A DNA stretch of 64,000 bases, from contig NZ_CP149798.1 in assembly GCF_037940415.1 (NCBI RefSeq), positions 3,775,001 to 3,839,000 on the forward strand, given 5' to 3'. Below, piece by piece: positions 43,608 to 52,584 of the stretch (position 1 is its first letter; each line of letters starts with the position of its first letter). The position numbers were made by a program, and so were the translations under genes. The DNA comes from Streptomyces sp. f51. GTDB lineage: Bacteria > Actinomycetota > Actinomycetes > Streptomycetales > Streptomycetaceae. A model generated the notes under the pieces. The model saw only the letters and a list, made by a program, of their open reading frames with translations. It had not been told where the DNA came from and made no database searches.

Positions 43608-45542
43608 TCAATGCGGTGACGCGATCGCCCTCGCCGCGGCGACCTCCTGCCGCACCGGTTCGAGCACGCTGTCCTCGGGCCCGGTGAGCTCCGTGCGGAC
43701 GGCGATCAGCACATCCGTCCCGCGCAGCCCCTCGGACAGCTCCCGCAACTGGCGCGCGATGGTGGAGATCTCGGCCGCGGACGGTTCGTGCGCGCCCTGC
43801 CTGACCCTGACCCGGGCGGCGGTCGTCGCGTCCACGATCCGTTCGACGGCGACGACGAGCGGCATCCAGGCCGCGGCGCGGCGCCCGTTCGGCGGCGGCT
43901 CGGTCAGCGCGCGCTGGAACTCCGTACGGATGGAGGAGAGGTCGCGGTACAGCCGGCGTCTGCTGCGGGCGCGGGCCGCGGGATCGGCGGCGTCCCCGAA
44001 GGCCAGCTCGACATAGCCGGCGGTGTCGGCGACCGCCTGGGCCAGCCGGTCGCCGACCCGGGCGTGCCAGCTCTCCGGCCACAGCAGGTATCCGGCCACC
44101 AGGGCGATGGCGCAGCCGATCAGGGAGTCGACGAGCCGGGGGACGATGAGCCCGGTCCCCTGGTGGTTGAGGTTGTCGGACAGCAGCAGGATCACCGGGG
44201 TGATGGCGGCGGTCTGGTAGCCGTAGCCGCGCGGGGTCAGGGCCGGGATGAGCGCGCCGAGCACCATCAGCGCGGGCACGTCCCACCAGCCGCGCGGCAC
44301 CACCGTGAACACGGCCGCCGCGATCACGAGACCCGCGACCGTGCCGAGCGCGCGCAGCAGGGCCCGGGAGAAGACGGAACCGTAGTCGGGCTTCATGACG
44401 AAGGTGATGGTGAGGGCGACCCAGTACGAGCGCGGCACTTCGACGGTCGAGACGAGCACCTGGCCGAGGCCGATGCACAGGGCGAGCCGGGTGCCGTAGC
44501 GCCAGGAGGCACCCGACAGCAGGACGTTGCGGGTGGCGCGGGCTGCGCGGACGCGCAGCGCGGCGGGCCGGCCGAGCCGGTCGTCGAGGGCGCGCGGGTC
44601 GGGGGACCGGTCGGCCACGACACGGGCGGCGTGCCGCAGGGCGTGGTCGACGGCGCGCGCGGTCTCGTCGGCCGGTACGGGCAGCCGCAGTTCGAGGGGG
44701 TCCGTGCCGCCGGTCTCGACGGTGTCGGCGAGCAGGTGCACGGCGGCGGGGATCGCGGCGGGCAGGGGCGCGCCCCGCTGGTGGGCGGCGGGCGCGGCCT
44801 CGACGACGGGGGTGAGGGCGTTCAGCTGGGCGAGCAGCCGGACGAGGTCGGGGCTGCGGCCGTGGTGGAAGGCGCGCCGGGCGAGGACGAGGTCGTACGA
44901 CTCGTTGAGGGACCGGGTGACGGCGAGGCGGAGACGTTCGTACGCGTCGGTGCCGCCGGCGGCGAGGAGGTCCGCGACCGTGCGGTAGGTGCCCGCGACG
45001 GCGGAGCGCTCCGGAACCCCCGAGCGCAGCGGCCAGGCGAGCAGGGTCAGCGCGAGGACGAGGAGTCCGCCGCCGGACATCAGCAGCGGGGCCAGCCACC
45101 AGGCGCCGGGGAGCGGAAGTCCGGCGCCGATCACGCAGTTGAGGAGCAGCAGCAGTCCGGTGACGGAGGCGACGGCGCCGATCGACGAGATCATCCCGGA
45201 CACCAGGGCGACCAGGGTCACCGTCGCGACGGCGGTCCAGCCGTGTCCGTGGACCGCGGCGCCGATCGTGACGCCGATCGCGCCGAAGAGCTGCGGGACG
45301 GCGATGTTGAAGATCCGCATGCGGTACGCGTCCGCGGTGTCGCCGATGACCCCGGACAGCGCGCCCATGGAGGCGAGGGCGCCGTACGCGGGCTGTCCGC
45401 AGGCGAGTCCGACGGCGAGGGGGAGCGCCAGGGCCACGGCGGCGCGGGCGGCGGCGGCCCGGTTGACGGGGACCCGCTCCGGTCGGAGGTTCCTGACCAG
45501 CCAGTCGGGAGGGGTGAGGCCGATGGGGAACTCGCGGGACAT
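43608..45542 (-). CDS. FUSC-family (aromatic acid exporter-like) membrane protein
   Basis: 644 aa. Two blocks of five or six hydrophobic helices (about 25-185 and 350-510) flank a cytoplasmic helical middle. The second block has YWVALTITFVMKPDYGSVFSRALLRALGT, the FUSC signature that in AaeB and related pumps exports aromatic acids, fusaric acid or small molecules. The C-terminal about 120 residues form soluble helices. ATG 45542; just upstream CATACT ends 6 nt before the ATG, a possible leaderless promoter. No membrane-fusion partner gene is adjacent. The cargo is unknown. Confidence 0.85.
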   Translation of the reverse strand: MSREFPIGLTPPDWLVRNLRPERVPVNRAAAARAAVALALPLAVGLACGQPAYGALASMGALSGVIGDTADAYRMRIFNIAVPQLFGAIGVTIGAAVHGHGWTAVATVTLVALVSGMISSIGAVASVTGLLLLLNCVIGAGLPLPGAWWLAPLLMSGGGLLVLALTLLAWPLRSGVPERSAVAGTYRTVADLLAAGGTDAYERLRLAVTRSLNESYDLVLARRAFHHGRSPDLVRLLAQLNALTPVVEAAPAAHQRGAPLPAAIPAAVHLLADTVETGGTDPLELRLPVPADETARAVDHALRHAARVVADRSPDPRALDDRLGRPAALRVRAARATRNVLLSGASWRYGTRLALCIGLGQVLVSTVEVPRSYWVALTITFVMKPDYGSVFSRALLRALGTVAGLVIAAAVFTVVPRGWWDVPALMVLGALIPALTPRGYGYQTAAITPVILLLSDNLNHQGTGLIVPRLVDSLIGCAIALVAGYLLWPESWHARVGDRLAQAVADTAGYVELAFGDAADPAARARSRRRLYRDLSSIRTEFQRALTEPPPNGRRAAAWMPLVVAVERIVDATTAARVRVRQGAHEPSAAEISTIARQLRELSEGLRGTDVLIAVRTELTGPEDSVLEPVRQEVAAARAIASPH

Positions 45543-45653
45543 GCCCCAAGTATGGCGTTTTCCCGCGAACGCCCTCCGCCCCGGCCCAACCACCGAAGGC
45601 CGCTCCCGCCTCGGTCCCCCCGCCCCGGTCGGGTCCCCGTACCCGGTGCGGCG

Positions 45654-46553
45654 TCAGGCGCCCACGCGGGTCGACGGTTCCGCGGCGGCCGGGCGGGGGG
45701 TCTCGGCCGGTCGTCGCCTGCGGGCGTACGCGCCGGCGAGCACCGAGGTCAGAGCCACCGTCAGACCCAGTGCCAGCAGCAGCCAGCTGACGAACCGCAG
45801 GGTCTCGGTGAGGGCGTCGTACACCGCGCCCGCGGCCGTGCGGGACACGTCGGGCGGCAGATCGGCGAGGGTGAGCCTGCGGCCGACGGTGATCGCGACA
45901 CCGAGCAGCGCGGCGCCCAGAGCGGTGCCGAGGCCGGTCGCGAGGACCGCCCGGCGGCGGCGTACGGCGATGACGATGCCGGTCGCCGCGAAGACGACCG
46001 ACGCCGACGGGAGCCAGAATCCGGCGACTTCGAGCACGTGGAACCCCTTCCGGAGCCGGGCCAGGTCCTCCGCCTCGAGCACGGTGATCTCGGCGTGCTC
46101 GACCGGGATCCGGTCGGCCAGCGGCATGTGGTCGTCGGCGAGCCGGCGTTTGACCCGCTCGGTGAGGGGCGCGAGGTCGACGGTCACCGCGCCCTCGCGG
46201 TCCTCGCGCAGTGCCCGCATCACGGCGTCGTGCGCGGCCAGATTGGCGGCCTCCCACGCCGTGCGGTACGCCTCGGTCTCGGTGAACGAGCGCACGGCGT
46301 CCCGCACGAAGTGGTTCACGGGCCCCTGGAGCCGGGGCCGGACGTGGACCTCGCGCAGGATGTCGTCGGTGACACCGGCCGCGATGGCGTCGCGGACGTC
46401 GTCGTCGGCGGCGAGCGGCGCCATCGTGGCCTCGTACCGTTCGGAGTCGCCGAGGCCGTACGTCGCCCACGCCGACAGCGCGCCGAGCGGCGCGAGGAGG
46501 CAGGCCAGCGCGATCAGCACGGCCGACAGGGGGCTCCGGACACGAGGGGACAC
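45654..46553 (-). CDS. Membrane protein with two N- and C-terminal helix groups, function unknown
   Basis: 299 aa from GTG 46553; TTG 46565 is an alternative, and the long reading to 46700 has no support. One hydrophobic helix at about 7-28 is followed by an extracytoplasmic helical region of about 140 residues (ATMAPLAADDDVRDAIAAGVTDDILREV...) and three further helices (about 175-200, 210-228 and 255-280). No catalytic motif is found. The large loop with repeated acidic/basic helices is reminiscent of sensor-like membrane proteins common in actinobacteria. It is transcribed with the FUSC gene or separately; the gap of 111 bp allows its own promoter. Confidence 0.75.
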   Translation of the reverse strand: MSPRVRSPLSAVLIALACLLAPLGALSAWATYGLGDSERYEATMAPLAADDDVRDAIAAGVTDDILREVHVRPRLQGPVNHFVRDAVRSFTETEAYRTAWEAANLAAHDAVMRALREDREGAVTVDLAPLTERVKRRLADDHMPLADRIPVEHAEITVLEAEDLARLRKGFHVLEVAGFWLPSASVVFAATGIVIAVRRRRAVLATGLGTALGAALLGVAITVGRRLTLADLPPDVSRTAAGAVYDALTETLRFVSWLLLALGLTVALTSVLAGAYARRRRPAETPRPAAAEPSTRVGA

Positions 46554-46741
46554 GTCTTCAGGCAAGGGCTCCCCGGCCCCGTGCGCGACCCGGCCGACTG
46601 CAAATGGGCGCACAGGACAAGCCGTACGGGGAAGCCGCCGCGGTTGCCCCGCGCATCCCAGCGGCCCCAAGGGTTCTGGCCGTTCGGGTGGAGGCCTCAC
46701 TCGTTCGGGTGTTTCCTTGATCTGGGGAGAAGGAGGCCGAT

Positions 46742-47293
46742 ATGCGCACCACCCCAGCCCTGCGGACGTTCGCCGGGGCCCTGCTCAGTGGCGGTGTACT
46801 GACCGCCCTGGCCGCCGGACCCGCCCTGGCCGCGACCGGGTCGGCGCCCACCGGCGACGGCTCCGGCAGCCCCGTCTGGGGCACCGTCATCTCCCGCGGG
46901 GAGATGAACCTGCGGCTCCAGCCCAGCACGGACTCGCCCGTCGTCGGCGCGCTCTCACCGGGCAGCCAGGACCGCGTCCAGTGCGCGGTGAACGGGCAGA
47001 GCGTGCTCGGCACCACCGTCTGGTACTGGCTCGTCGGCGCCCACGCCTGGGCCAGTTCCGCCTTCGTCGACACCGGCGGCCGCTCGGTGCCGAGTTGCTC
47101 GGACCCGTGTCCCGACCAGAAGGACGGGACCTGGCACAACGCGCACTGGGACAACGGGCGCAGCCCGCGCAACGACCCCGGCTGGAGCATGACGGCCTCC
47201 GGTTCCTGGACCTTCACCGTCACCAGCGCGTGGAGCTGGACCGTGTCCGGCTCCTCCTCGAACTCCTGGGACTGGGTCCCAGGTGGCAGGTGA
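46742..47293 (+). CDS. Secreted SH3-domain protein
   Basis: 183 aa. A Sec signal peptide (cleavage near ALA-AT about residue 31) leads to a bacterial SH3 domain (about 44-110): GTVISRGEMNLRLQPSTDSPVVGALSPGSQDRVQC and a WYWLVGAHAWASSAFV strand. This is the wall-binding fold that recognises peptidoglycan peptides. The C-terminal 75 residues are rich in Trp, Ser and Asp, with four cysteines overall (C-x3-C-type pair in PSCSDPCPD). A perfect AAGGAGG precedes ATG 46742. Streptomyces encode many such small secreted SH3 proteins of unknown role. A strong hairpin ends the gene. Confidence 0.85.
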   Translation: MRTTPALRTFAGALLSGGVLTALAAGPALAATGSAPTGDGSGSPVWGTVISRGEMNLRLQPSTDSPVVGALSPGSQDRVQCAVNGQSVLGTTVWYWLVGAHAWASSAFVDTGGRSVPSCSDPCPDQKDGTWHNAHWDNGRSPRNDPGWSMTASGSWTFTVTSAWSWTVSGSSSNSWDWVPGGR

Positions 47294-47310
47294 GTGGGTG
47301 AATGAGGGAA

Positions 47311-47347
47311 CGCATGAGGCCCCGGCAGTCCGCCGGGGCCTCATGCG
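47311..47347. terminator. Terminator between convergent genes
   Basis: Sixteen-bp perfect stem (47311-47326 with 47332-47347) with loop AGTCC between the SH3 protein and the small membrane protein on the other strand. Confidence 0.85.
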
Positions 47348-47392
47348 GTGTGCGCCGTTCCGCCGGTCGCGGCGGAACGGCGCGGTACGGAT

Positions 47393-47827
47393 TCAGCTCG
47401 CCTTTCCCGCCCCGTCCTCGTGCGTGTAGTAGCGGTAGAAGGCCACCGCGTACACGCCGACCGCCACCGGCAGCGACATGAACACGGACCGCAGAATGGT
47501 CGCGTCGGTCTGGCTGTACAGGAAACCGAACGCGCAGCCCGCGAACACGGCCCAGACCAGCGCGTGCATCTCGCGCCGCATCAGCGGGGCGATCGTCCGG
47601 GCGGCCATGTAGGCCCCGGCGAAGGCGATGGCGCACACGAAGCCGAACAGCACGTTCCAGCCCGTGATGGCGCCCGCGTCCCGGTTGATGGCGGCTGCCC
47701 AGTAGCCGTAGACGAGTCCGCCGGCGACGGGGACGCCCCACTTCGCGAGCGTGTGGGTCTGTTCCCCGAAGACGTCGGTCGATCCTGATGTTCGTGGTGT
47801 CCCTGACACGGGTGCGGCTTGAGCCAT
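47393..47827 (-). CDS. Small membrane protein, function unknown
   Basis: 144 aa. Four predicted membrane helices (about 30-48, 55-75, 85-105 and 110-130). The N-terminal 25 residues are hydrophilic. The tail FYRYYTHEDGAGKAS is short and charged. ATG 47827 with AGGAG 8 nt upstream. Segment LVYGYWAAAINRDAGAITGWNVLFGFVCAIAFAGAYMAART suggests an exporter-like or anchor protein, but I do not recognise the family. It faces the SH3 gene across a terminator. Confidence 0.8.
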   Translation of the reverse strand: MAQAAPVSGTPRTSGSTDVFGEQTHTLAKWGVPVAGGLVYGYWAAAINRDAGAITGWNVLFGFVCAIAFAGAYMAARTIAPLMRREMHALVWAVFAGCAFGFLYSQTDATILRSVFMSLPVAVGVYAVAFYRYYTHEDGAGKAS

Positions 47828-48007
47828 GGAAGGACTCCTTTCTGCTCGCCCCCGCCTTCCAGGTCACACCTCGCCGCAGCCCCTGGCAAGTCGGGACGGA
47901 GCCCCCGCGGAGCACCCGTGGAGCACCCGCCGTGCGACTCCTCACGACGTGCCTCCCCCCGGTCCGCCGGGATGCGGTGATCATGGTCGCGTGCTTCGCT
48001 GAGGTGC

Positions 48008-48646
48008 ATGAAGCTCGTACTCTTCGGTGCCACCGGCATGGTCGGCAGCCGTATCGCCACGGAGGCGTCGGCGCGCGGACACCAGGTCGTCGCGGTCAGC
48101 CGCTCGGGGCAGTCCCCGGTCCCCGGGGTCGCCGCGACGGCGGCGGACGCCTCCGACCCGGCGAAGGTCGCCGAGCTGGTGGCCGGCGCGGACGCGGTGG
48201 GGTCGGCCTGCGTCCCGCCCCGCGACGGCTCGGACCCCAGCGAACCCTTCCTCGCCATCAACCACGCCCTGGTGGAGGGCGTGCGCCAGGCCGGGGTGAA
48301 CCGGCTCGTGATCGTCGGCGGCGCGGGCACCCTGGAGGTCGCGCCCGGCGAGGCCGCGTGCGACCAGCCGGACTTCCCGGCGGCCTATCTGCCCGAGGCG
48401 CTCGCCCATCGTGACGCCCTGGCCTATCTGCGCAGCGACGTCGACGACCTCGACTGGACCTACATCTCCCCCGCGGCCGAGATCGGCCCGGGCGAACGCA
48501 CCGGCGAGTTCCGGATCGGCGGCGACCGCATGCTCACCGACGCGGGCGGCCAGAGCCGGATCAGCGCCGAGGACTACGCGATGGCCTTCGTCGACCAGCT
48601 GGAGATGCCCGTCCACCCGCACGGCCGGATGTCCGTCGCCTACTGA
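48008..48646 (+). CDS. NAD(P)-binding epimerase-like protein (NmrA/SDR atypical)
   Basis: 212 aa. A Rossmann fold starts at the N-terminus: MKLVLFGATGMVGSRI (Gly-x-x-Gly-x-x-Gly at 7-13). A VGGAGTLEV strand (about 103-111) and a C-terminal DWTYISPAAEIGPGERTGEFRIG block are typical of atypical short-chain reductases such as YesF/YwnB-like proteins. The SDR Tyr-x-x-x-Lys is absent, so catalysis is doubtful; a redox sensor or flavin/NADPH-binding role is possible. ATG 48008. 29 bp precede the PP2C gene on the same strand. Confidence 0.87.
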   Translation: MKLVLFGATGMVGSRIATEASARGHQVVAVSRSGQSPVPGVAATAADASDPAKVAELVAGADAVGSACVPPRDGSDPSEPFLAINHALVEGVRQAGVNRLVIVGGAGTLEVAPGEAACDQPDFPAAYLPEALAHRDALAYLRSDVDDLDWTYISPAAEIGPGERTGEFRIGGDRMLTDAGGQSRISAEDYAMAFVDQLEMPVHPHGRMSVAY

Positions 48647-48675
48647 GAGCGGGAAACGGAGGGCGGTACGGCGAG

Positions 48676-49869
48676 GTGGCCGACCTGAGGTCCATGCGCG
48701 AGCGGCTTCAGCGGGCCCTTCGGCCGCGCGCCGGGCTGCCGGAGGCCTTCCAGCGGTCGAAGCCGCTGAAGGTGCGCGGCCACAGCGTCGCCTGGCTGCC
48801 CCCGCTGCTGCTGCTCGTCGGCATCGTGCTGCTCGACGTCAACACCTCCGGCCGGTTCCGGATCATCTCCTGGCTCGTGCTCGTCCCGGTCATCGCCGCG
48901 GCGATCTGCGGAGTGCTGGGCACGGTGGCCTTCGCCGCGCTCGCGCTGATCACCTACGGCTCCGTGGACACGAAGTGGCCGCACCAGTACCAGAACGGCC
49001 TGCCCGACTTCGTCCTCGTCATCGTCGGCAGCGCCCTCGCCGCCCTCGCCTGTTCCGTCCGGCTGCGCGCCGAGCGGCGCATGCTGCACATGCGGGACAT
49101 CGCCGAGACGACCCGGCGGACCGTGCTGCGCCCGATGCCACCGGGCTGGGGCGGTCTCGACCACGCGGCCGTCTATCTCGCCGCCGACAGCGAGGCCCGC
49201 GTCGGCGGCGACTTCTACGACATCCAGCCCGGCCTGCACGGCTCCCGGCTGCTGCTCGGTGACGTCCAGGGCAAGGGGCTCGCGGCGGTGGAGGCGGCGG
49301 CCGCGCTGCTCGGCACCTTCCGTGAGGCGGGGTACCACGAGCCGGCGCTCGCCACGGTCGCCGCCCGGCTGGAGGTCAGGATGCTGCGGCACAACCGCTA
49401 CCGGGGAACGCTCGGCCGCGACGACGTCGACCGGTTCGCGACCGGCGTCCTGGTCGCGTTCCCCGAGGACACGCCGACGACGGTCGAGGTAGTCAACTTC
49501 GGCCACGAACCTCCGCTCGTCGTCGCCTCCGGCGGTGTGCGGAGCCTGGACCCGGGACACGGACTCCCGCTCGGCATGAACGAGTTGGTGTCCGCCCCGC
49601 CACTCGTCCTCCGGGTCGCGCTGGCTCCCGGCGAGACGCTGCTCCTGGTCACGGACGGGGTGACCGAGGCCCGTGACGCGGCCGGCGAGTTCTTCCCGCT
49701 CCGCGACGCGGTCACGAGGGCGCTGGCGCGGGACCCGCGCACCGCCGACCCGTACCGGCTCGTGCGCTTCGTGCGCGACGGCACACTGGAGCACTGCGGC
49801 GGCAAACTCGCCGACGACACCACGATCTTCGCCGTACGGCGCCGGGCGCGCGGCCCGCGGCGGACGTAG
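48676..49869 (+). CDS. Membrane-anchored SpoIIE-type PP2C phosphatase
   Basis: 397 aa. Three predicted N-terminal helices (about 38-56, 63-92 and 112-130) anchor it. The cytoplasmic SpoIIE domain (about 155-390) shows the metal-binding acids in GGDFYDIQPG, LLLGDVQGKGLAAVEAAAALLG, LLVTDGVTEARD and LADDTTIFAV. This phosphatase class dephosphorylates anti-anti-sigma factors or controls spore-specific sigma activity. Unlike the 760-aa phosphatase at 30565 it has no PAS, GAF or ATPase part. GTG 48676 directly preceded by GCGAG, with GGAGG farther upstream. It probably forms an operon with the NAD(P)-binding gene. Confidence 0.92.
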   Translation: MADLRSMRERLQRALRPRAGLPEAFQRSKPLKVRGHSVAWLPPLLLLVGIVLLDVNTSGRFRIISWLVLVPVIAAAICGVLGTVAFAALALITYGSVDTKWPHQYQNGLPDFVLVIVGSALAALACSVRLRAERRMLHMRDIAETTRRTVLRPMPPGWGGLDHAAVYLAADSEARVGGDFYDIQPGLHGSRLLLGDVQGKGLAAVEAAAALLGTFREAGYHEPALATVAARLEVRMLRHNRYRGTLGRDDVDRFATGVLVAFPEDTPTTVEVVNFGHEPPLVVASGGVRSLDPGHGLPLGMNELVSAPPLVLRVALAPGETLLLVTDGVTEARDAAGEFFPLRDAVTRALARDPRTADPYRLVRFVRDGTLEHCGGKLADDTTIFAVRRRARGPRRT

Positions 49870-49954
49870 CCGGGGGCGCCGGACGCGGACCCCGAGCTCC
49901 GGGGCCCGGACGGGCGTTCACCTCTTCGCGTCCCCTCTTTGCATGCGCAGCCGT

Positions 49955-49960
49955 TACGGT
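49955..49960 (+). promoter_or_regulatory. Candidate -10 TACGGT, leaderless start
   Basis: TACGGT lies 6 nt before GTG 49967, in the same position relative to the start as the other TANNNT elements in the window. A second, ribosome-site-led start at GTG 49994 exists (GGGGAGG at 49981-49987). Confidence 0.45.
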
Positions 49961-49966
49961 GCTGAG

Positions 49967-51223
49967 GTGTCCGATCGATGGGGGAGGCAACCTGTGCCCG
50001 GAACCGTGCTGCTCCTCGCGGCCTCACCGGTGGGCAGGGGGTGTCTGGTGGACGCGGCCTCCGTGCTCCCCGTGCTCGCGGCCGTCGCCCCGCCGGTGCT
50101 GTCGGGCACCGGCACGGCGAACGTCGTCGAACTGGCCGACCCGCTGGAACCGCAGGCCGTTCTGACCCGGCTGCGCGCGGCGGCGGCGGCCCCCGGACCA
50201 CTCACCGTGTTCGTCACGGGACAGCTCCAACTCGACCGCCGCCAGCGGCTTCCGCACCTCGCGCTGGCCCGCACCACCCCGGCGACGGTCCGTTACACCG
50301 CCTTCCCCTGGCGCTGGTTCGCCGACGAACTCCGGCTGCGGCCACCGGGTTCGACGACGATGTTCCTCGACCTGCACGCGGACGCGGACACCTGGGAGTT
50401 CCTCGCCGGGCGCCCGTTGGCGGCGGGCCCCTCGACGGAGCTGTACGGCCGGGTCGCCCCGCCGCAGTCCCGCCGTGCGACGGGGCGGCCGACGTACATG
50501 CGGGCGGTCGCCACCCTGCTCCGCAGCGGTCACCGGCCTCCCCTCGACCAGCTGCACCAGCAGGCCCTGGCGAGGGTGGCGGGGGAGGAGGGCGGCAGGC
50601 CGGGAGCGGCGGATCTCGTGCTCGCGCCCGGGCGGTCGTGGGCCGGGCAACCCTGGCCCCCGGCACCGGAGTTCACGACCGTCACGGCTCCGCCGCACAC
50701 GCCGGTGCCCCCGCCGCGTCCGCCGGCCCCGCCCGCCGTGCCGCCCGTGCCGTCGGTGACGGTCCCCGGCGGGACGGACCGGCCCGCCGGTCCACCGGCC
50801 GCCGATCCGCACGAGGAGATCACCGCGGCCGTCCGCGACGGACGGCACGAGGACGCCCTCGCGCTGGCGGCGCGGTGGGAGCGGGAGGCGCTGCGGACGT
50901 ACGGGCACGGGTCCGAGCCGGTGCTGCACTGGATGGAGGTACGGGCCGACCTGGCGATGATGGCCGGGGACGCCGAGCGCAGCTGCCGGGGCTGGCTGGC
51001 GCTCGCGGCGACCCGGCTCGACGCGGGCCAGGCGCCGGGCGCGCCCGCGGTGGAGTCGGCCGTGGACCGGGCGCACCACCAGTGGGGCCGGGTCGGGGAC
51101 CCGGCGCGGGCCCGTGAACTCGGCGCGGAACTGGCCCGGTTGAGACAGCGCGTGCCCGGCAGCCGGGAGGGCGCGCTGGACCATGTCCGGCGCCAGCTGC
51201 GGCAGTTGCAGACCCAGCCCTGA
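49967..51223 (+). CDS. Caspase-fold-like protein with lost catalytic residues and helical C-terminal repeats
   Basis: 418 aa from GTG 49967; GTG 49994 with a better ribosome site is equally possible, and ATG 49943 less so. Residues about 10-145 follow the strand order of the caspase p20 fold. A strand PLTVFVTGQL stands where caspases have FYYSGHG, and MFLDLHADAD where they have LLLDACHSG. Thus the catalytic His would be Gln 86 and the catalytic Cys would be His 137: a pseudo-protease reading, by analogy only. A Pro-rich linker (about 245-275) leads to a C-terminal region (about 285-415) of helix pairs resembling TPRs (EDALALAARWEREALRTYG...). The role is unknown. It converges with an M20 gene. 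Confidence 0.6.
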   Translation: MSDRWGRQPVPGTVLLLAASPVGRGCLVDAASVLPVLAAVAPPVLSGTGTANVVELADPLEPQAVLTRLRAAAAAPGPLTVFVTGQLQLDRRQRLPHLALARTTPATVRYTAFPWRWFADELRLRPPGSTTMFLDLHADADTWEFLAGRPLAAGPSTELYGRVAPPQSRRATGRPTYMRAVATLLRSGHRPPLDQLHQQALARVAGEEGGRPGAADLVLAPGRSWAGQPWPPAPEFTTVTAPPHTPVPPPRPPAPPAVPPVPSVTVPGGTDRPAGPPAADPHEEITAAVRDGRHEDALALAARWEREALRTYGHGSEPVLHWMEVRADLAMMAGDAERSCRGWLALAATRLDAGQAPGAPAVESAVDRAHHQWGRVGDPARARELGAELARLRQRVPGSREGALDHVRRQLRQLQTQP

Positions 51224-51235
51224 TCCGGGGGAGGG

Positions 51236-52483
51236 TCAGCCCCCGGCCGCCAGTGATGCCAGGGCGCCCGACACCAGGGTCCGTACGCCCGGCGCGACCG
51301 TGGACAGGTCCGGGGCGAAGTGCGGGCTGTGGTTGCTGGGGACGGCGGCGAGCCTGGTCATGAGGTCGTCGCCGCCCGGGGCCGCGTTCCAGACGTCGGC
51401 CGGGGTGCTGGTCACGAACCAGTAGGAGTAGGGGATCCGCCCGGCCGCGAGCCGGGGGAAGTCCTCGCTGCCCATGGCCGGGCCGGGGTCCAGGACCGTC
51501 CCGGCGCCGAAGACCTCGCCGTGCACGGCGGCGATCCGGCGGTCGGTCTCGGCGTCGTTGACGGTCACGGGGAAGTCGTTGCCGACGGTGACCGTGGGTT
51601 CGGCCTGGCACCCGGCAGCCGCGCACTCACCGGCCGCGACGCGCCGCACGGCGGCGATCATCCGCTCCCGTACGTCAGGCGACTGCGTCCGCAGGTTCAG
51701 GGCGATCCGGGCCTCGGACGGGATGATGTTGTGCCGGGTGCCGGCCTCGATCCGCCCCACGGTCAGCACGGCGGACTCACGCGCTGCGACCTCCCGGCTG
51801 ACGACCGTCTGGAGCCGCGTGACGATGTACGCGGCGGTCACCACCGGGTCGACGGTCGCCTCGGGCCGCGAACCGTGCCCGCCCCGGCCGTGCACGACGA
51901 TGTCGATGTCGGTCGAGGCGGACATGATCAGGCCGGGGGAGTGCGCGTACAGCCCGGCGGGGCCCGGCGCCACGTGCTGGGCGAGCAGGACGTCGGCCCG
52001 CGGGAAGCGTTCGTGCAGGCCGTCGGCGACCATGCGGGCCGCGCCCTCGCCGGTCTCCTCGGCGGGCTGCCCGACCAGCACCAGCGTGCCGGACCAGGTG
52101 TCCCGTCCGGCGGCGAGCGCCTCCGCGGCGCCGGTGAGCCAGGTGACGTGCAGATCGTGGCCGCAGGCGTGCATGACCCCCTCGGTCGCCGAGGCGTACG
52201 GCAGTCCGGTCTCCTCGGTGACGGGCAGCGCGTCCATGTCGGCGCGCAGCAGGACGGTGGGCCCGTCCCCGTTGCGCAGGACGCCGACGACGCCCGTGCC
52301 GCCCACGCCCTCGGTCGTGTCGTACCCGGCCTTGCGCAGCCGCTCCGCGAGGGCCGCGGCCGTACGGTGTTCGCGCAGCGACAGTTCGGGGTGCCGGTGC
52401 AGGTCCCGGTAGAGGTCCTCCAGGGCGGGGACCGGGAGGTCGGCGGTGAGGTCCAGCGCGGTGCGTGCGGCGGCAGAGGTCAC
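51236..52483 (-). CDS. M20D family amidohydrolase/aminoacylase
   Basis: 415 aa. Typical M20D motifs: DLHRHPELS (about 27-35), LLRADMDALPV (metal Asp about 82), GVMHACGHDLHVTWLTGAA (metal Cys/His), GQPAEETGEGAARM (catalytic and metal Glu pair), AQHVAPG and MGSEDFP near the C-terminus. These zinc or manganese enzymes release amino acids from N-acyl or indole-3-acetyl conjugates. No signal peptide is seen. GTG 52483. It converges with the caspase-like gene, with 12 bp between the stops; the short peptide gene at 52585 lies upstream on the same strand. Confidence 0.9.
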   Translation of the reverse strand: MTSAAARTALDLTADLPVPALEDLYRDLHRHPELSLREHRTAAALAERLRKAGYDTTEGVGGTGVVGVLRNGDGPTVLLRADMDALPVTEETGLPYASATEGVMHACGHDLHVTWLTGAAEALAAGRDTWSGTLVLVGQPAEETGEGAARMVADGLHERFPRADVLLAQHVAPGPAGLYAHSPGLIMSASTDIDIVVHGRGGHGSRPEATVDPVVTAAYIVTRLQTVVSREVAARESAVLTVGRIEAGTRHNIIPSEARIALNLRTQSPDVRERMIAAVRRVAAGECAAAGCQAEPTVTVGNDFPVTVNDAETDRRIAAVHGEVFGAGTVLDPGPAMGSEDFPRLAAGRIPYSYWFVTSTPADVWNAAPGGDDLMTRLAAVPSNHSPHFAPDLSTVAPGVRTLVSGALASLAAGG

Positions 52484-52584
52484 GGGTTCACTGTAGGCGC
52501 CGTGATTCCCGCGGACGAGGGGTTCGCCGTGGCCGTACGGCGGCGGAGGAGCCCGTCACCTGCCCGCGGAGGTCCCCGGTGTCC

